Below, in pieces: positions 49,239 to 60,592 of a stretch of DNA of 64,000 nt. The stretch comes from Branchiostoma floridae (lineage: Eukaryota; Chordata; Leptocardii; Amphioxiformes; Branchiostomatidae): NCBI RefSeq assembly GCF_000003815.2, contig NC_049983.1, forward strand, positions 22,126,796-22,190,795, in the 5' to 3' direction. The position numbers and the translations under genes were made by a program. A model generated the notes under the pieces. It searched no databases and was not told where the DNA came from. It worked only from the letters and a program-made list of their open reading frames with translations. Each line of letters starts with the position of its first letter. Position 1 is the stretch's first letter.

Positions 49239-52200
49239 GTAAGGCCATTTGTGTGTACATGTATCTAGCTATGGAGCAGAAACTTTCATTGACTAGTGGC
49301 TATACTTACCAGCTAAGATGTTTGGCAGCCTTACATATCAAGCACAAGAAGAATCAAGGGAAAATGATAAAGGAAATAATGGCTATTGTCAAAGGTATTT
49401 TGATCTTTCTAAATGATGTTTATTATAAGAAATAGACATTGTAAGGTTGAACCATTTGGGGAGATCTATATGTTTTCCTGACCCTGCTNNNNNNNNNNNN
49501 NNNNNNNNNNNNNNNNNNNNNNNNNNNNNNNNNNNNNNNNNNNNNNNNNNNNNNNNNNNNNNNNNNNNNNNNNNNNNNNNNNNNNNNNTATCCCGGGGTA
49601 TCCCATCTTTTACAGTTATGTTTTCTGTACTGACCCTGCTATTATTCCCACAGTGAAGTTTGTGTTGATGCCCAGTGGCCATGTGACTACGCTAGCCTGT
49701 GCCCTGAGTCAGACCATGTTACAGTTATGTTTTCTGTACTGACCCTGCTGTTATTCCCACAGTAAAGTTTGTCCTGATGCCCAGCGGCCATGTGACTACG
49801 CTCGCGTGCGCCCTGAGCCAGACCATGTTACAGTTATGTTTTCTGTACTGACCCTGCTATTATTCCCACAGTGAAGTTTGTGTTGATGCCCAGTGGCCAT
49901 GTGACTACGCTGGCCTGCGCCCTGAGCCAGACCATGTTACAGCACTTAAAACATGTTTTCTGTACTGACCCTGCTGTTATTCCCACAGTAAAGTTTGTCC
50001 TGATGCCCAGCGGCCATGTGACTACGCTCGCCTGCGCCCTAAGCCAGACCATGTTACAGCACTATAAACATGTTTCCTATACTGACCCTGCTGTTATTCC
50101 CACAGTAAAGTTTGTCCTGATGCCCAGCGGCCATGTGACTACGCTCGCCTGCGCCCTAAGCCAGACCATGTTACAGCACTATAAACATGTTTCCTATACT
50201 GACCCTGCTGTTATTCCCACAGTAAAGTTTGTCCTGATGCCCAGCGGCCATGTGACAACACTAGCCTGCGCCCTGAGCCAGACCATGTTACAGCACTGTA
50301 TACATGTTTTCTGTACTGACCCTGCTATTATTCCCACAGTGAAGTTTGTCCTGATGCCCAGTGGCCATGTGACAACACTAGCCTGCGCCCTGAGCCAGAC
50401 CATGTTACAGCACTGTATACATGTTTTCTGTACTGACCCTGCTGTTATTCCCACAGTGAAGTTTGTCCTGATGCCCAGTGGCCATGTGACAACACTAGCC
50501 TGCGCCCTGAGCCAGACCATGTTACAGCACTGTATACATGTTTTCTGTACTGACCCTGCTGTTATTCCCACAGTGAAGTTTGTCCTGATGCCCAGCGGCC
50601 ATGTAACTACGCTCGCCTGCGCCCTGAGCCAGACCATGTTACAGTTGAAGGATCACTTCAGCGTGGAGCTCAGGATGCCCGCAGAGCTCATCCTCATCAC
50701 ACTCAATGGTATGGTGGTCATTATGTTACCTTCACAGTGAAGGAACATATTTGTTTTTGCTCAATTTCCTCTTCTTCTCCGCACAAATAAAAAACATGAA
50801 TATCTCCGAAACTAGACCTTGGAATATCTCGAAATTCAGCAAGCTGGTAGGTCTGCACTCAATGGTATGGTGGTCATTTCTGTTTTTCACGTACGTTGTA
50901 ATTCGATGGGCATTTTACTGCTGAAAAATCAAGATATTTGTTCGTGTTCATTGTACTTCGATAGGCGTTTGACTGCTGAAAAATAGAATATTTGTACGTG
51001 TGCATTGAACTTTGATAGGCCTTTCACTTATGAAAAATTTGAATATTTGTGTAACATCTCTGTGATCCTTATTACTCATACACAACTATAGATGTAAAAT
51101 ACAATACAACGATTTGAAACAATTGTCTTGCTAGGAATGATCTCAGTGTTCTTGTCACTGTGGAATTGCCCAAATTTAGTGCTTAAAAAAAGCTGTGGCA
51201 TTTGATTCTGTAGCATATTCATTAACTGAATAATAGTTGTGTTTCATCAATTTTGCTTCCCAGTACAGCATTATTTTTAGTCTTATTTTATGATGTGATA
51301 TTTGATATCAGCATGAGCAGTAGGACATGTCTTGATACCATTCCCCATGTGCGTTTGTGAAGATTAGTCATCCAGGAGACATTTTTGTTTATTTAGAACA
51401 TAAGAATTATTCCTTGTTCCGAGAAATTGTACAACTTCATTTTCATTTCACTGATGAAGAAAGGTGGATTCCTTTCGAAACGTCTATTAAAAGTTTTAAA
51501 GTATCTAGAAGTAAAGAGTGAATCTTCTTCAATTTCGTTCCCCATGTGTTGTACAGGGAAGAAAATCCCAGACTCCACCACCCTGGGAGAGCTGGGCGTC
51601 GGCCCTAACGCCACCATCCAGCTGGAGATCTCCTCAGCTGACCCTGTCAACACCCCCATCAAGTCCATCCGGCCCAAACCCGAGTACGTCATGCCTGACA
51701 TCCTCACTGTCAGGGTGCCTCAAGGTACATCAGGGCTGTGATTGTCTTAAACCTATTCTTCCCTGTTCATTATGTTGTTGTTTGTTGTGCTTTAATGAAA
51801 CCTTAAGAAAGTCACACTTCATAAAGGTCAAGGTGTCAAGTATAACAGAACAGAACAAGATTCAAATCCTGATGTCATATCATCATCAATATGCTTATCT
51901 AAATAAGTTGAATCAATATCTTAATACACTTATTTCATGGTGTTATTTTCTTCTCGTTGTTCTTTGGTCAAATTGGTCCCCTGAAGTCACTTGAATTCAT
52001 TATCACAGATATGAAGGACTCAAAAGTATTGCTTCTACCCAAGCTTAATGTGTCAGCTGAAAGAGCAGAGACAGTATAGGAGCTTTAGTGGTCAATTTTA
52101 AATCTGATTTTGATGAAGAAGGTTCTGCAATGGCAGTGTTTTCTGAGCATTTTGTATGCTTAGATATTGAAATATTTATTAAGCATATTTGTATGCTTAA

Positions 52201-55200
52201 ATGTTAAAGAAGCATTTAAGCATACAAAACGCTTAGATAAGACTGCCATTTCAGAATCTTGTATAAATCTTAAACAAATTCTCTCCTCCTTTGAAGATGA
52301 CGGTAAGCTCCAGGACGTAGTTGTTGAGATCGAGCGGCCGACCAGAAGAAAACCGTACCTGGGAGGTTACAGACACAAGCTGTCGGGAGTGGAGTACCAC
52401 CACGCCTCGGCACAGACCATGGGCAGAACCACGTCTGTCAGCGATGTACAGAAGTTCTGTAGGGACACACAAACAGGTGGGAGGATCTTACAACTGTTAC
52501 TAGTGTTAGTGTACAAAAGTTACAACGTTACAGGACAGCAATTTCTGTCAGGATCAGAATTCAATTGCATCAAACATGCACTCATTCTTGTTTACTGGGG
52601 CTCGCATACTCTATTGGGCAGAACCATGTCTGTTAGCAATGTACAGAAGTTCTGTAGGGACACACAGACAGGTGGGGGCTCGTACTCTACTATTAGTTTA
52701 TGTTATGAAGGTTACAGGACCACAATTTTTGTCAGAATTAGGAGTCAATTGCACCAAACATGCACTCAGAGATTGTCAGCCTTGTGAGATCCTAGTTTGT
52801 ATACAGGGGGTCCCATACTTTTGCCTCATGTTGGTGAGGGGAGAGTATGGTGACCCCATTAATATGCTTTGTGTTGTACAACTGTTTGCTTGTTGAGTCT
52901 TCAGAAAATAAGAATATACGTGTCATTGACCTTCTTTGAATAGTACCTAATGCTGTACTTCCTATGTTAATTGCTAGGTGGTGCAAAAGGTATACTCTAA
53001 CCAATTTAGCCCAAACCCCACCTTTAACTGCCTTTTACCTCCCCGAACGAATTCAGGTATCCAATTTTATACACCTGGTTGGGGTACCTTTCTCAAGGGC
53101 ACACCATTGGTATCATTTTAGGGGATCAAAACCCAGTATCTGTTTGCTGGGTCAAACTGTTATGTCAAGAAAAATTTGACCAATTCATCAAGTTTCCTTC
53201 TCCTTTCTTCCCTGCAGTTTTCCAGAAGAACCGAGTTCAGCAGACGACCAACCACACGTCCACCCAGATGACGAAGGTGGGGTGTTACGTCAGTAACATG
53301 CAGGACAAGCTGATGCTGCCGGGCAGGTACCAGTCTGCTGAGGAGTACCACAAGATACGCCTGGAGGCTGTAAGTACAGCGTTTCATTTCATTTATTTAT
53401 CCAGGAAGTGCATTTCTCCTGTTGGCAGTTTTTAAAGTTGGGGGGACAACCAACATAAAATAGCGTAAAATGCTATAGCGTCTTAATATGATCAACAGTA
53501 AGTGCGTCGTATATCAATACGGTCAAGTAAGCATGAATACAAATGAAACAAAATAAGTTTGTCCAAAGCCAAACAATAATACTGACAGCCAAGCAGTGAA
53601 TGAACTTAAAAGTTCTATCAGTCAGAGAATAGAGTGTGGTTTAAATGCTATTTTAATGTTAGTTTTGTGACATTTGTCATAGAAAGATAGAAAAGACGAG
53701 AATGGAATTCTTTGATCACTGGCTCTATTTTTCTGTGTAGCCAATAATTGATGCCATGAGTGAAAAGAAACGAGTATGTCAAAATGTCACTCAGGAACAA
53801 AATGTAACTTGCCCGGGTAAGACATACACTTGCCTGATTTGCGCTTTCACTTGCCTGGAACAATCGGGCTAGAAGACTTGTCCAGCCCTGAATAGACACT
53901 GACCTGCTTTGCTGTCCACCAGGTGATCGTGCTTCAGGCGTACTTCCGTCGCTGGCAGGCCAAGAACATCGTGCAGCGGCTGCGTGAGGACAAGGCTCGC
54001 CGGCTGGAGTGGGAACGCCTGGAGGAGATCCGCAAGAAACGGGAGAAGGAGCAGCGCATCCGGAAAGAGTTCGAGCGCAGGATGAACCCCAAGACAAAGG
54101 AGGACTTCGACCTGCTGTATGCTGCTCTAGAAAGTGAGTTTAAACGCTTCAAAATACCAGAATCATAATGTGATTCTGTCATTATAGGAAGATACATGAT
54201 GTACAAAATGTCCAATAAACTGGTGGACGTATGGACTGATAAGTGTCTAACACCAGCTCAAAAAAGAACTAGAAACAGTCATGCCTTCAAGTACCAACAT
54301 AGGATTGATGTGTTAAAAAATTCTCCAGATGTCTTACTGAGGAATGACTGCCGTGCAATAGATGTCAGTTAGCTGAGGAATGAGTCCACTCTACTATATA
54401 AAACAACCCAACAATGACAACAGTAGAATAAAAGTTTAAAACTCTATTTCTGTCCCCATCAGAGTGGAGACAGGAGGAGCTGGCCTTCATCGATGAGAAC
54501 TACTCGGGAGCGGAGCGGAAGGCACGTCTATGTGCGCTGCTGGACCAGGAAACACAGCTCATCTCCGCCATCGACAGGCACAAGATCGATGCCTCCAAGG
54601 AGAACAAGGAGAAGAGCATACAGCACTTCCTGGATCAGGTGAGTGGGAATCAGTTTGGTTAGGTTAGGTACAAACCATCCACCAACACAGAATAGCTTTC
54701 TTTCTCATGTACTCTCTTAAACACTTTAGAGCATATAGCATTTCCTGGATCAGGTTAGTGGGAATTAAGTTTGTTAGATACAAGCTATCCACCAACTAGC
54801 CTGACTGAAATTGTGTTCCTAGCTAATCTCCAAGCAGATCTTACGGTAGCGTAAGATAGTATCAATAGTTGCTGAGGAGTGAAGCCAGCCTATGAGTGTG
54901 TATCGATGCGACTAAAGGCCCATTTTACTCCTTGGCCAGCTTTGATACTATCTTATGGCACCGTGGGATCTGCTTGGAGATTACTCCTAGCGGCCGACTC
55001 TACATTAAGCACAGCCAGCAAGACATTGTCTAAACACAGGATATGCACCAACAGAAAAGAGCTTTCTTTGTCATTTGAATGGCTCAATGGTTGTTTTGCA
55101 TACACTGTAAACTACCTCATGGCATCACCGCATGTTTCCAGGACCCATCCCTCCATCCTGGGAAGAAAATTTGCTTGTTGGGACAGACAAAAATTTCACC

Positions 55201-58200
55201 CCATCCGTCCTGAAAATCTTAGCTTTATTCCATGAAATAGATGAAAATGTGTTTTCATACGCTTAGAATGACAGATTTTACCAGGAAAATCAACAAGATT
55301 AGCTTCCAAACAATGAGAGGGACAGAAAAAAATTTTTTGATACTTAAGAACAAACAGTTCTTAATGTGCTGTAACTGTCCTACAGGCTGCTGGTCCCAAG
55401 AAGTGGCGGGCGTTTGACGGGAAGATCACGGAGATGGACACGCCGTACACGCAGCGTGCGCGGGAGCTGAGGGACATCTACAACTCCATCAACATGAAGT
55501 ACCTGACTCAGGACGAGAGGCTGGACGTGCTGCTCACGCTCAAGCACACTGTCAAGGTGAGTTATTAGACACTTATAAGTGTAGTAGTGGTAGTAGAGAC
55601 AGTTACTGTTACAGTAGTACTAGTAGTAGCTGACATCTACAACTCCATCAACATGAAGTACCTGACTCAGGACGAGAGGCTGGACGTGCTGCTCACACTC
55701 AAACACACTGTCAAGGTCAGCTATTAGACACTTATAAGTGTAGTAGTGGTAGTAGAGACAGTTACTGTTACAGTAGTACTAGTAGTAGCTGACATCTACA
55801 ACTCCATCAACATGAAGTACCTGACTCAGGACGAGAGGCTGGACGTGCTGCTCACGCTCAAGCACACTGTCAAGGTCAGCTAGTAGACACTTAATGGCTT
55901 ACAGATAGATGTGCAAAAGTTAGATGTGACTGGTCCTTCAGTGTAATATAACCAGCTGCTGTCACGCCGCGTGCCTGCAAAGCTGGTGTGTCACGCTGAA
56001 GGGCGGTTATACCGGCTATACAGATACTTGAGAATTATAAGTAGTGGTAGTAGTTAGTAGCAATAGTGACAGTTACTGTCACAGTAGTACTATATTAGTA
56101 GTAGCTGACATTTGATTTCATCGCTGTTGATTACACCAAAAGGGGTTCAAAGAAAAGAAGAAAGTTGCTATCTCCCCCTCTAACAAATTGAAGGACGGTC
56201 CTAACCAAAGCTAGGTACTCATTTTCACCTGTGAGGAAAGTCGTATGAAGTGCCTTTCCCAAGGGCACAAGATTGGTGGCACAACAGCAGATTCGAACCC
56301 GGTACTTCAAGGTTATGAAACGAACACCCGGCCAATTGCACCACACGACCGCCACATGTGCCCTAAAATGCTGCTGTTTTCCCCCCCAGGAGCACAACTG
56401 TAAGCTAACCCAGGAGATTATCGAGCTGATCGACCGTGAGGCTGACCTCCTGATGAGGGGTGTGAAGGACTCCAACATGGAGGGGCTGAGGAAACGCATC
56501 TCCACCCTGTTCCTGCAGTACATCAAGACTCCCACCTTCAACGCTGAGGCTGCCAGGCTGCTCAAGGTGGCTTAGACTGCTTACTAATAGCAATTTCTGA
56601 AACATGACTGTGCTTTTATCCTGTGAGCTATAATAAGCATGCCAAATTATCAGTTGCTTCATCACATTTGTCCAGTTTAGATTGTGATCACGTTATAAAA
56701 CAGATAATTCATGTGATCCAAAAGCAATCTAGTAAGACCATTAATTGAATGTTAAGTTATCATCTATTCTTTACAATCCCATGTTTCTCAATACCTTTGT
56801 GCTACACCCACCCGATTGTATTTATAATGCTTGCTCATTTTTGTACTGTATAAAATTATGTACCGGGTTTGTGTTCATGACATCAGCAAGTTAGTGTCCT
56901 GTTGCAATTTGCAAGTCAAAGATAAATACAATCATGATTGCAATACGTGTTTATCAATACCTTTGTGCTACACACCTTTGATTATATTTATGCTTGGTCA
57001 TTTTTGTACTGTATATGTATGTGCTCACAATATCAGCTAGTTAGTGTCCACATTGTATTGTGCCTGTTTCAAGTTGCAAGTGAAAGATAATCACAATCAT
57101 GATTGCAACCTTCTTTACAACTCTGTGTTTATCAATACCTTTGTGCCACTCCCCACAGGTGCCACAGGACCCGATGTCCCTGCGGAAGAACATCTACTTC
57201 TGCCCGAGCTGCGGCAGCTACAAGCCGTCCATGGACTTCCCCATGTCCTCCAACACCCGGCTGGTGGGGAAGTGCCGCAAGTGCCAGAAGCTGGACAACG
57301 ACGCGCGGCAGCGCCAGGACTTCAGCATCTACCGCACCATGCTCAAGCAGCTGCGCCGCTCTGAGGAGGCGTACGGGGATGGGTCGCGCATCGCCTTCCT
57401 CCTGCAGGTCGGGATTTGTTGTGTTGTGCTGTTTTGTTTGTAGATGATTATAAAGATTATAAAGTCAAACCTGTCTCCTCTGTTGGGAGAGTCGACAACT
57501 GAGCCCGGCAGAGAGTTCCTGTCACTTGTGTCATGGTACTAGGAATATTAGTTTGAGGGCCTCAACTCTTCCCTTTCTTAACTTGATCAAGAGTCAGTTT
57601 TCAACAATGGAAGTGACCCGACTTTCATTTTCAAATTATTATCTTGTAATACCATGTACGAGTAAGGATATATTCTGCTTATAAATGGACGTCAATCACA
57701 TAATCTGTATCTTTGTTATATCTTCCCTACCTTCAGTTCTTAATGGTGCGTTGTTGATCAATTATGACAGTGTACAGAGGACACATATGTCCATTGCTTT
57801 ACACACCTATGCTGCATCTAATTCAGTAGTTCATCATTTGTAGATGGGCAGATATATGTCTGTTGGCCTACAAATAATACAACAATTAAACAATCTCACT
57901 CTGCTCCCCTCTTCAGGAGGCTGACCTGCAGCACCTTGTGGAGAATACTAGTTTGATATGTAGTACAACAATTGAATAATAGTTTGACATATAATACAGC
58001 AGTTGAAGACTAGTTTGACATGTGATACTGTCAGTTGAACACTAGTTTGACCTGTCCCTCTGCTCCGCCTGCAGGAGGCTGACCTGCAGTACCTTGTGGA
58101 GAACACTCGTTTGACAAGTATACAACAATTGAACACTAGCCTGACCTGTAACTCTTGCAGTACAATTGAACACTAGTTTGACCTGTCCCTCTGCCCCCCT

Positions 58201-59163
58201 GCAGGAGGCTGACCTTCAGTACCTTGTGGAGAACGTGTGGAACTCACAGAGCATCCTGAGCGCCTGGGACGACCTGTACGACCTTGTGCTGGTGCGCTGG
58301 GACAAGACAGAGGAGTGGTCCCCTTGGAACTGCATCCTCCTCACCAAGGAGGAGGCCTCCGCGCACAAGGTCCTCGACGATCTGGAGGAAGTAAGTCTTG
58401 TTTATCTATTTCTGTATTCTTTTACCCTGACTAGCACTGATTTTCAGGGAGGCCAAAGGTACTTTGAAAATGTGATTGGAAAATTTAAGCCTTTAAGAAT
58501 TTAACTTTAACATGATTGTCTGTTCATTGACTCTATAACAAATGAAAAATATATATACCTACGGGTAGAATGGTACCGGTTGTTTTATTTCTCTTCCAGC
58601 TGTACAGCAATGAATAGAATGGTAAAACATTGTAGCAATATGTCAGTAAAGTTTAGTAAACTCATAGCATCATCTCTACACACACATATATATGCATGTA
58701 TGTAAGTATCAACAAGAGACATTTTTACACACTTTGGTAATGACAATCCTTTTCTATGTTTGAGTGTGTGTGTGTGTGTGTGTGTGTGTGTCGTGTGTCA
58801 CACACACACGTGTGTGTGTGTGTCTATGAGTATGTCTGTGTATGTGTGTGTGTGTATGTGTGTGTGTATGTGTGTGTGTGCATGTGTCTTTGTGTATGTC
58901 TGTGTGTACATTATACTTCACGTATACAGTATTTTGTATTTTGTCGTGCTAGAGATACCTAATACTAATAGTACCATTGTCCCATCTCCTTCCAGCAATA
59001 CGGCCCCGTGTTCATCCACAAAGCCCAGCACAAGCACACGCTGGCCAGGAACTACTTTGCGCGCCTGCCGGGCATGGCACAGTACATGAGGGAGAAACTG
59101 GCTGCCTCCAAGCAGAAAGGACCAAGTGTCATGGGGCATAGGATGGCGCAAACTACAGCATGA
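48005..59163 (+). CDS. IQUB: IQ motif and ubiquitin-like domain-containing protein
   Basis: Fourteen coding exons: 48005-48137, 48471-48668, 49050-49238, 50574-50708, 51557-51724, 52297-52476, 53218-53369, 53923-54133, 54463-54638, 55386-55556, 56390-56566, 57159-57407, 58205-58390 and 58996-59163. They sum to 2493 bp, 830 codons plus stop, near the 791 residues I recall for human IQUB. Every junction keeps frame with GT/AG borders. Order: acidic Ala/Glu-rich N-terminus, ubiquitin-like fold, IQ motif with a basic coiled coil, a conserved helical C-terminal half with a CxxC pair. IQUB is reported to associate with radial spokes of motile cilia and sperm flagella in mammals. It sits head to head with the dynein gene. 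Confidence 0.9.
49489..49588. other. 100-N assembly gap at the edge of the IQUB repeat array
   Basis: Sequence on both sides (TGACCCTGCT on the left, and CTGTACTGACCCTGCT just right) belongs to the repeat spacer. The gap therefore probably hides further copies. Confidence 0.8.
49654..50573 (+). repeat. Array of eight extra copies of the IQUB ubiquitin-like exon start
   Basis: Each unit holds TTATTCCCACAG, the first 74 bp or so of exon 50574-50708, and a short spacer. Copies start at 49654, 49763, 49872, 49989, 50106, 50223, 50340 and 50457, then the real exon at 50574. Spacing is 109 bp for the first two steps and exactly 117 bp (39 codons) afterwards. From 49871 to 50740 the coding frame of the real exon is open through seven units. 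Units differ by a few substitutions, mostly at third positions by eye. An N gap (49489-49588) lies just upstream, so the true copy number may be higher. Confidence 0.93.
50574..51724 (+). CDS. IQUB: IQUB: ubiquitin-like domain
   Basis: Exons 50574-50708 and 51557-51724. [20 protein letters not shown] and [20 protein letters not shown] form the first beta-hairpin, helix and third strand of a ubiquitin fold. [20 protein letters not shown] and IQLEIS complete it. The domain lacks a C-terminal GlyGly, so it is a fold rather than a conjugated modifier. The first of these exons is preceded by eight tandem copies of its own acceptor border (49654-50573). Confidence 0.88.
50853..50880 (+). repeat. 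Short copy of the ubiquitin-like exon's donor border
   Basis: CACTCAATGGTATGGTGGTC (exon end plus donor at 50699-50722) recurs here about 155 bp downstream. Confidence 0.7.
52297..54638 (+). CDS. IQUB: IQUB: central region with IQ motif and coiled coil
   Basis: Exons 52297-52476, 53218-53369, 53923-54133 and 54463-54638. Motifs: [38 protein letters not shown], then the IQ motif [12 protein letters not shown] matching [IVL]QxxxRxxxx[KR] for calmodulin binding. A highly charged helix ([20 protein letters not shown]) follows, then [17 protein letters not shown] and [20 protein letters not shown]. The exons 52297-52476 and 54463-54638 have a downstream donor-side copy each. Confidence 0.88.
52616..52690 (+). 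repeat. Copy of IQUB exon 52297-52476 donor border
   Basis: About 60 bp of exon end (encoding [18 protein letters not shown]) and the GTGGG donor recur 190 bp downstream with a few substitutions. Adjacent spacer is also shared. Confidence 0.85.
54222..54330 (+). mobile_element. Fragment of the same CR1/L2-like element
   Basis: Resembles 3670-3770 (ACTGATAAGT(G/A)TCTAA, CCAGCTCAAAAAAGAAC, AACAGTCATGCCTTCAA). Lies in an IQUB intron. Confidence 0.75.
54727..54805 (+). repeat. Copy of IQUB exon 54463-54638 donor border
   Basis: The exon end (encoding SIQHFLDQ, here SIxHFLDQ) with GT donor and following spacer TACAA(A/G)C(C/T)ATCCACCAAC recurs about 100 bp downstream. Confidence 0.8.
55386..59163 (+). 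CDS. IQUB: IQUB: conserved C-terminal half with CxxC pair
   Basis: Exons 55386-55556, 56390-56566, 57159-57407, 58205-58390 and 58996-59163, all phase 0. [20 protein letters not shown] and [20 protein letters not shown] precede [14 protein letters not shown] and [12 protein letters not shown], a CX2C-X20-CX2C arrangement that looks metal-binding. [20 protein letters not shown] and [14 protein letters not shown] follow, then [18 protein letters not shown]. It ends at TGA 59161-59163. An alternative last exon may exist at 59609-59638. Confidence 0.88.
55557..55890 (+). repeat. Two further copies of IQUB exon 55386-55556 donor border
   Basis: The last 90 bp or so of the exon with its donor and a spacer built of GTAGTAGTGG/ACAGTTACTG motifs recurs at about 55630-55715 and 55790-55877, a 160-bp unit, nearly identical. 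The spacer of the last unit is interrupted by a retrotransposon end (55891-56033) and resumes at 56034-56108. Confidence 0.88.
55891..56033 (+). mobile_element. Retrotransposon 3' tail inserted in an exon-border repeat
   Basis: Shares AGATAGATGTGCAAAAGTTA, the AATATAACC...GCTGGTGTGT segment and GGCGGTTATACCGGCTAT with 3865-3990. It splits the spacer of the third unit of the IQUB repeat at 55557-56108. Confidence 0.8.
56780..57158 (+). repeat. Copies of the acceptor-side intron before IQUB exon 57159-57407
   Basis: TCAATACCTTTGTGC with its surroundings (TTGCAAGT(C/G)AAAGATAA, ATCATGATTGCAA) occurs at about 56790, 56958 and 57132, the last leading into the real acceptor. These copies reach intron sequence but barely the exon. 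Confidence 0.7.
57905..58204 (+). repeat. Copies of IQUB exon 58205-58390 acceptor border
   Basis: Acceptor plus exon start (encoding EADLQ(Y/H)LVEN) occurs at about 57916-57947 and 58074-58107 before the real exon. The spacer repeats an ACTAGTTTGAC(A/C)TGT motif. Confidence 0.85.
58760..58912. repeat. (TG)n/(CA)n microsatellite
   Basis: Interrupted TG repeat of about 150 bp with one internal switch to CA (58798-58810), in the last IQUB intron. Confidence 0.9.
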
Positions 59164-59608
59164 GACCTTACAAACTACAGCATGAGGCCTTAGTGTAGTC
59201 AACTGGGCATAAGTATTTGTGGGGAGTCAAATTGCAAGATTTTATTGATGCCATACAGTCAGATAGCACAGCTGCATACATGTACAGGTCTCTAGGACCT
59301 GTTCCTCCTTCCTAAGATTGAAATCTGTCTGTTGGGATGGACGAAAATCTCATCCCGTCCGTGAAAAAAAAATCTGAACTTTATGTCATACATAAAATTG
59401 ATGAAAATGTGTTTTCATCAGCTTGAAATGACTGCTACGCTGTGAGTCAGCCAGATACAAACATACATTTTAAGTAAAAGACGTTTTAGCACTCATTGTT
59501 AGTCTTCCAGATCTAAGAGAGTCACGACGTCACACCTACTTACATGTCACACTGGTGCGTATGTCGAGTGTGTATAAGTTCTGTATTGACACTTGTTTTT
59601 TTTCTCAG

Positions 59609-59638
59609 GTGAAGTTGGCAGGGAAGAAGTTGTACTAG
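59609..59638 (+). CDS. Possible alternative terminal exon of IQUB
   Basis: A long pyrimidine tract and CTCAG acceptor are followed by nine codons, VKLAGKKLY, and a stop. Splicing from a weak GTCATG donor inside the last exon (after KQKGPS) would be in frame. Otherwise it is plain 3' UTR. Confidence 0.3.
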   Translation: MKLAGKKLY

Positions 59639-59809
59639 TAGTTTACTTTGAGCCACAATTGTACAGCATGGTTATTGGGAAAGAAAACGACTTCTTTGAA
59701 CACAAACTTTACCTAAGCTAGAAAGAATTGTCAAAACAGAATTAATACGGACTTGATATACGCACAAATGTGAACCCCCTTACATCTCTTAACACTAGTG
59801 CTAATTATG

Positions 59810-59815
59810 AATAAA
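59810..59815 (+). terminator. Likely IQUB polyadenylation signal
   Basis: AATAAA in AT-rich sequence 647 bp after the stop codon. A weaker ATTAAA-type site lies near 60194. Confidence 0.45.
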
Positions 59816-60592
59816 ATGGTATTGATAGTGACCTATGAAAAAGTCCTGTATTGTGTACATTATTATTATATATATAGTGAATTCACGATACTAATGTGAT
59901 AGAAAATATATGCCCTCAGACCCCTCCTGTGCAGCATGACTTTAAAATTTGTCTTTTTATTGTCGGTTAAAAAGTTTCGTACTTTTCTGTTAAGAACAAA
60001 GCATGTCCAGTGTAGCAGTAACGTGTTACTGGACACTATTTGTAATCCATAATGTATTCTGTGCAGAGAGAGGTACATATAAGAACCACTGTACAGTTGT
60101 GGTCCAATGTTTTCGTACACTACTAAGTTTACATTTGATGTACATATTGTATGTAAAAAGCACTTTGTAGCTACTGTGTTAACCGTGAAGAGATTAAAAA
60201 GAATTTATGCATTGCTTATTTCTCTACTTTATTTATTAGCTAGAATAAGAATTAAGATTCACAGAATGAGAAGATTCACAGAATGAGAATCATGTTTCGA
60301 GTGTTTGAATATCTTTTGGTAAAACTTTTATTTAGAGAAATATTCACAGTATTAAATGACAGGACAAAGGCAAAAACCCTCAGATCGGAATGACACTTTT
60401 CTCGGTAAATTTCCTCACTTCACTCGGGCGTAAATGAGTGCCTAGCTTTGGTAAGACATTCTCCTACGCTGGCAAACTGCCTCTTGCCTGTACAGACAAT
60501 GTCTCTGCGTAGGAGAATGCGGTAATGACGTCCCTTAAAGTGGTATATCTCACTGTACTCTCCAAGCAGAGGTTAGGCTCCGGCTGTTTTTT

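Noticed and set aside
49654-50573. CRISPR-like array
   Set aside because: Regular spacing, but units are exon sequence with similar spacers in an animal gene.
49871-50740. A 289-codon open frame as a separate gene
   Set aside because: It is the stop-free IQUB exon-border array read through its spacers; each unit starts at a 3' splice site.
58756-59089. Open frames in the (TG)n region
   Set aside because: Simple repeat translation; only 58996-59163 is a real exon, in another frame.
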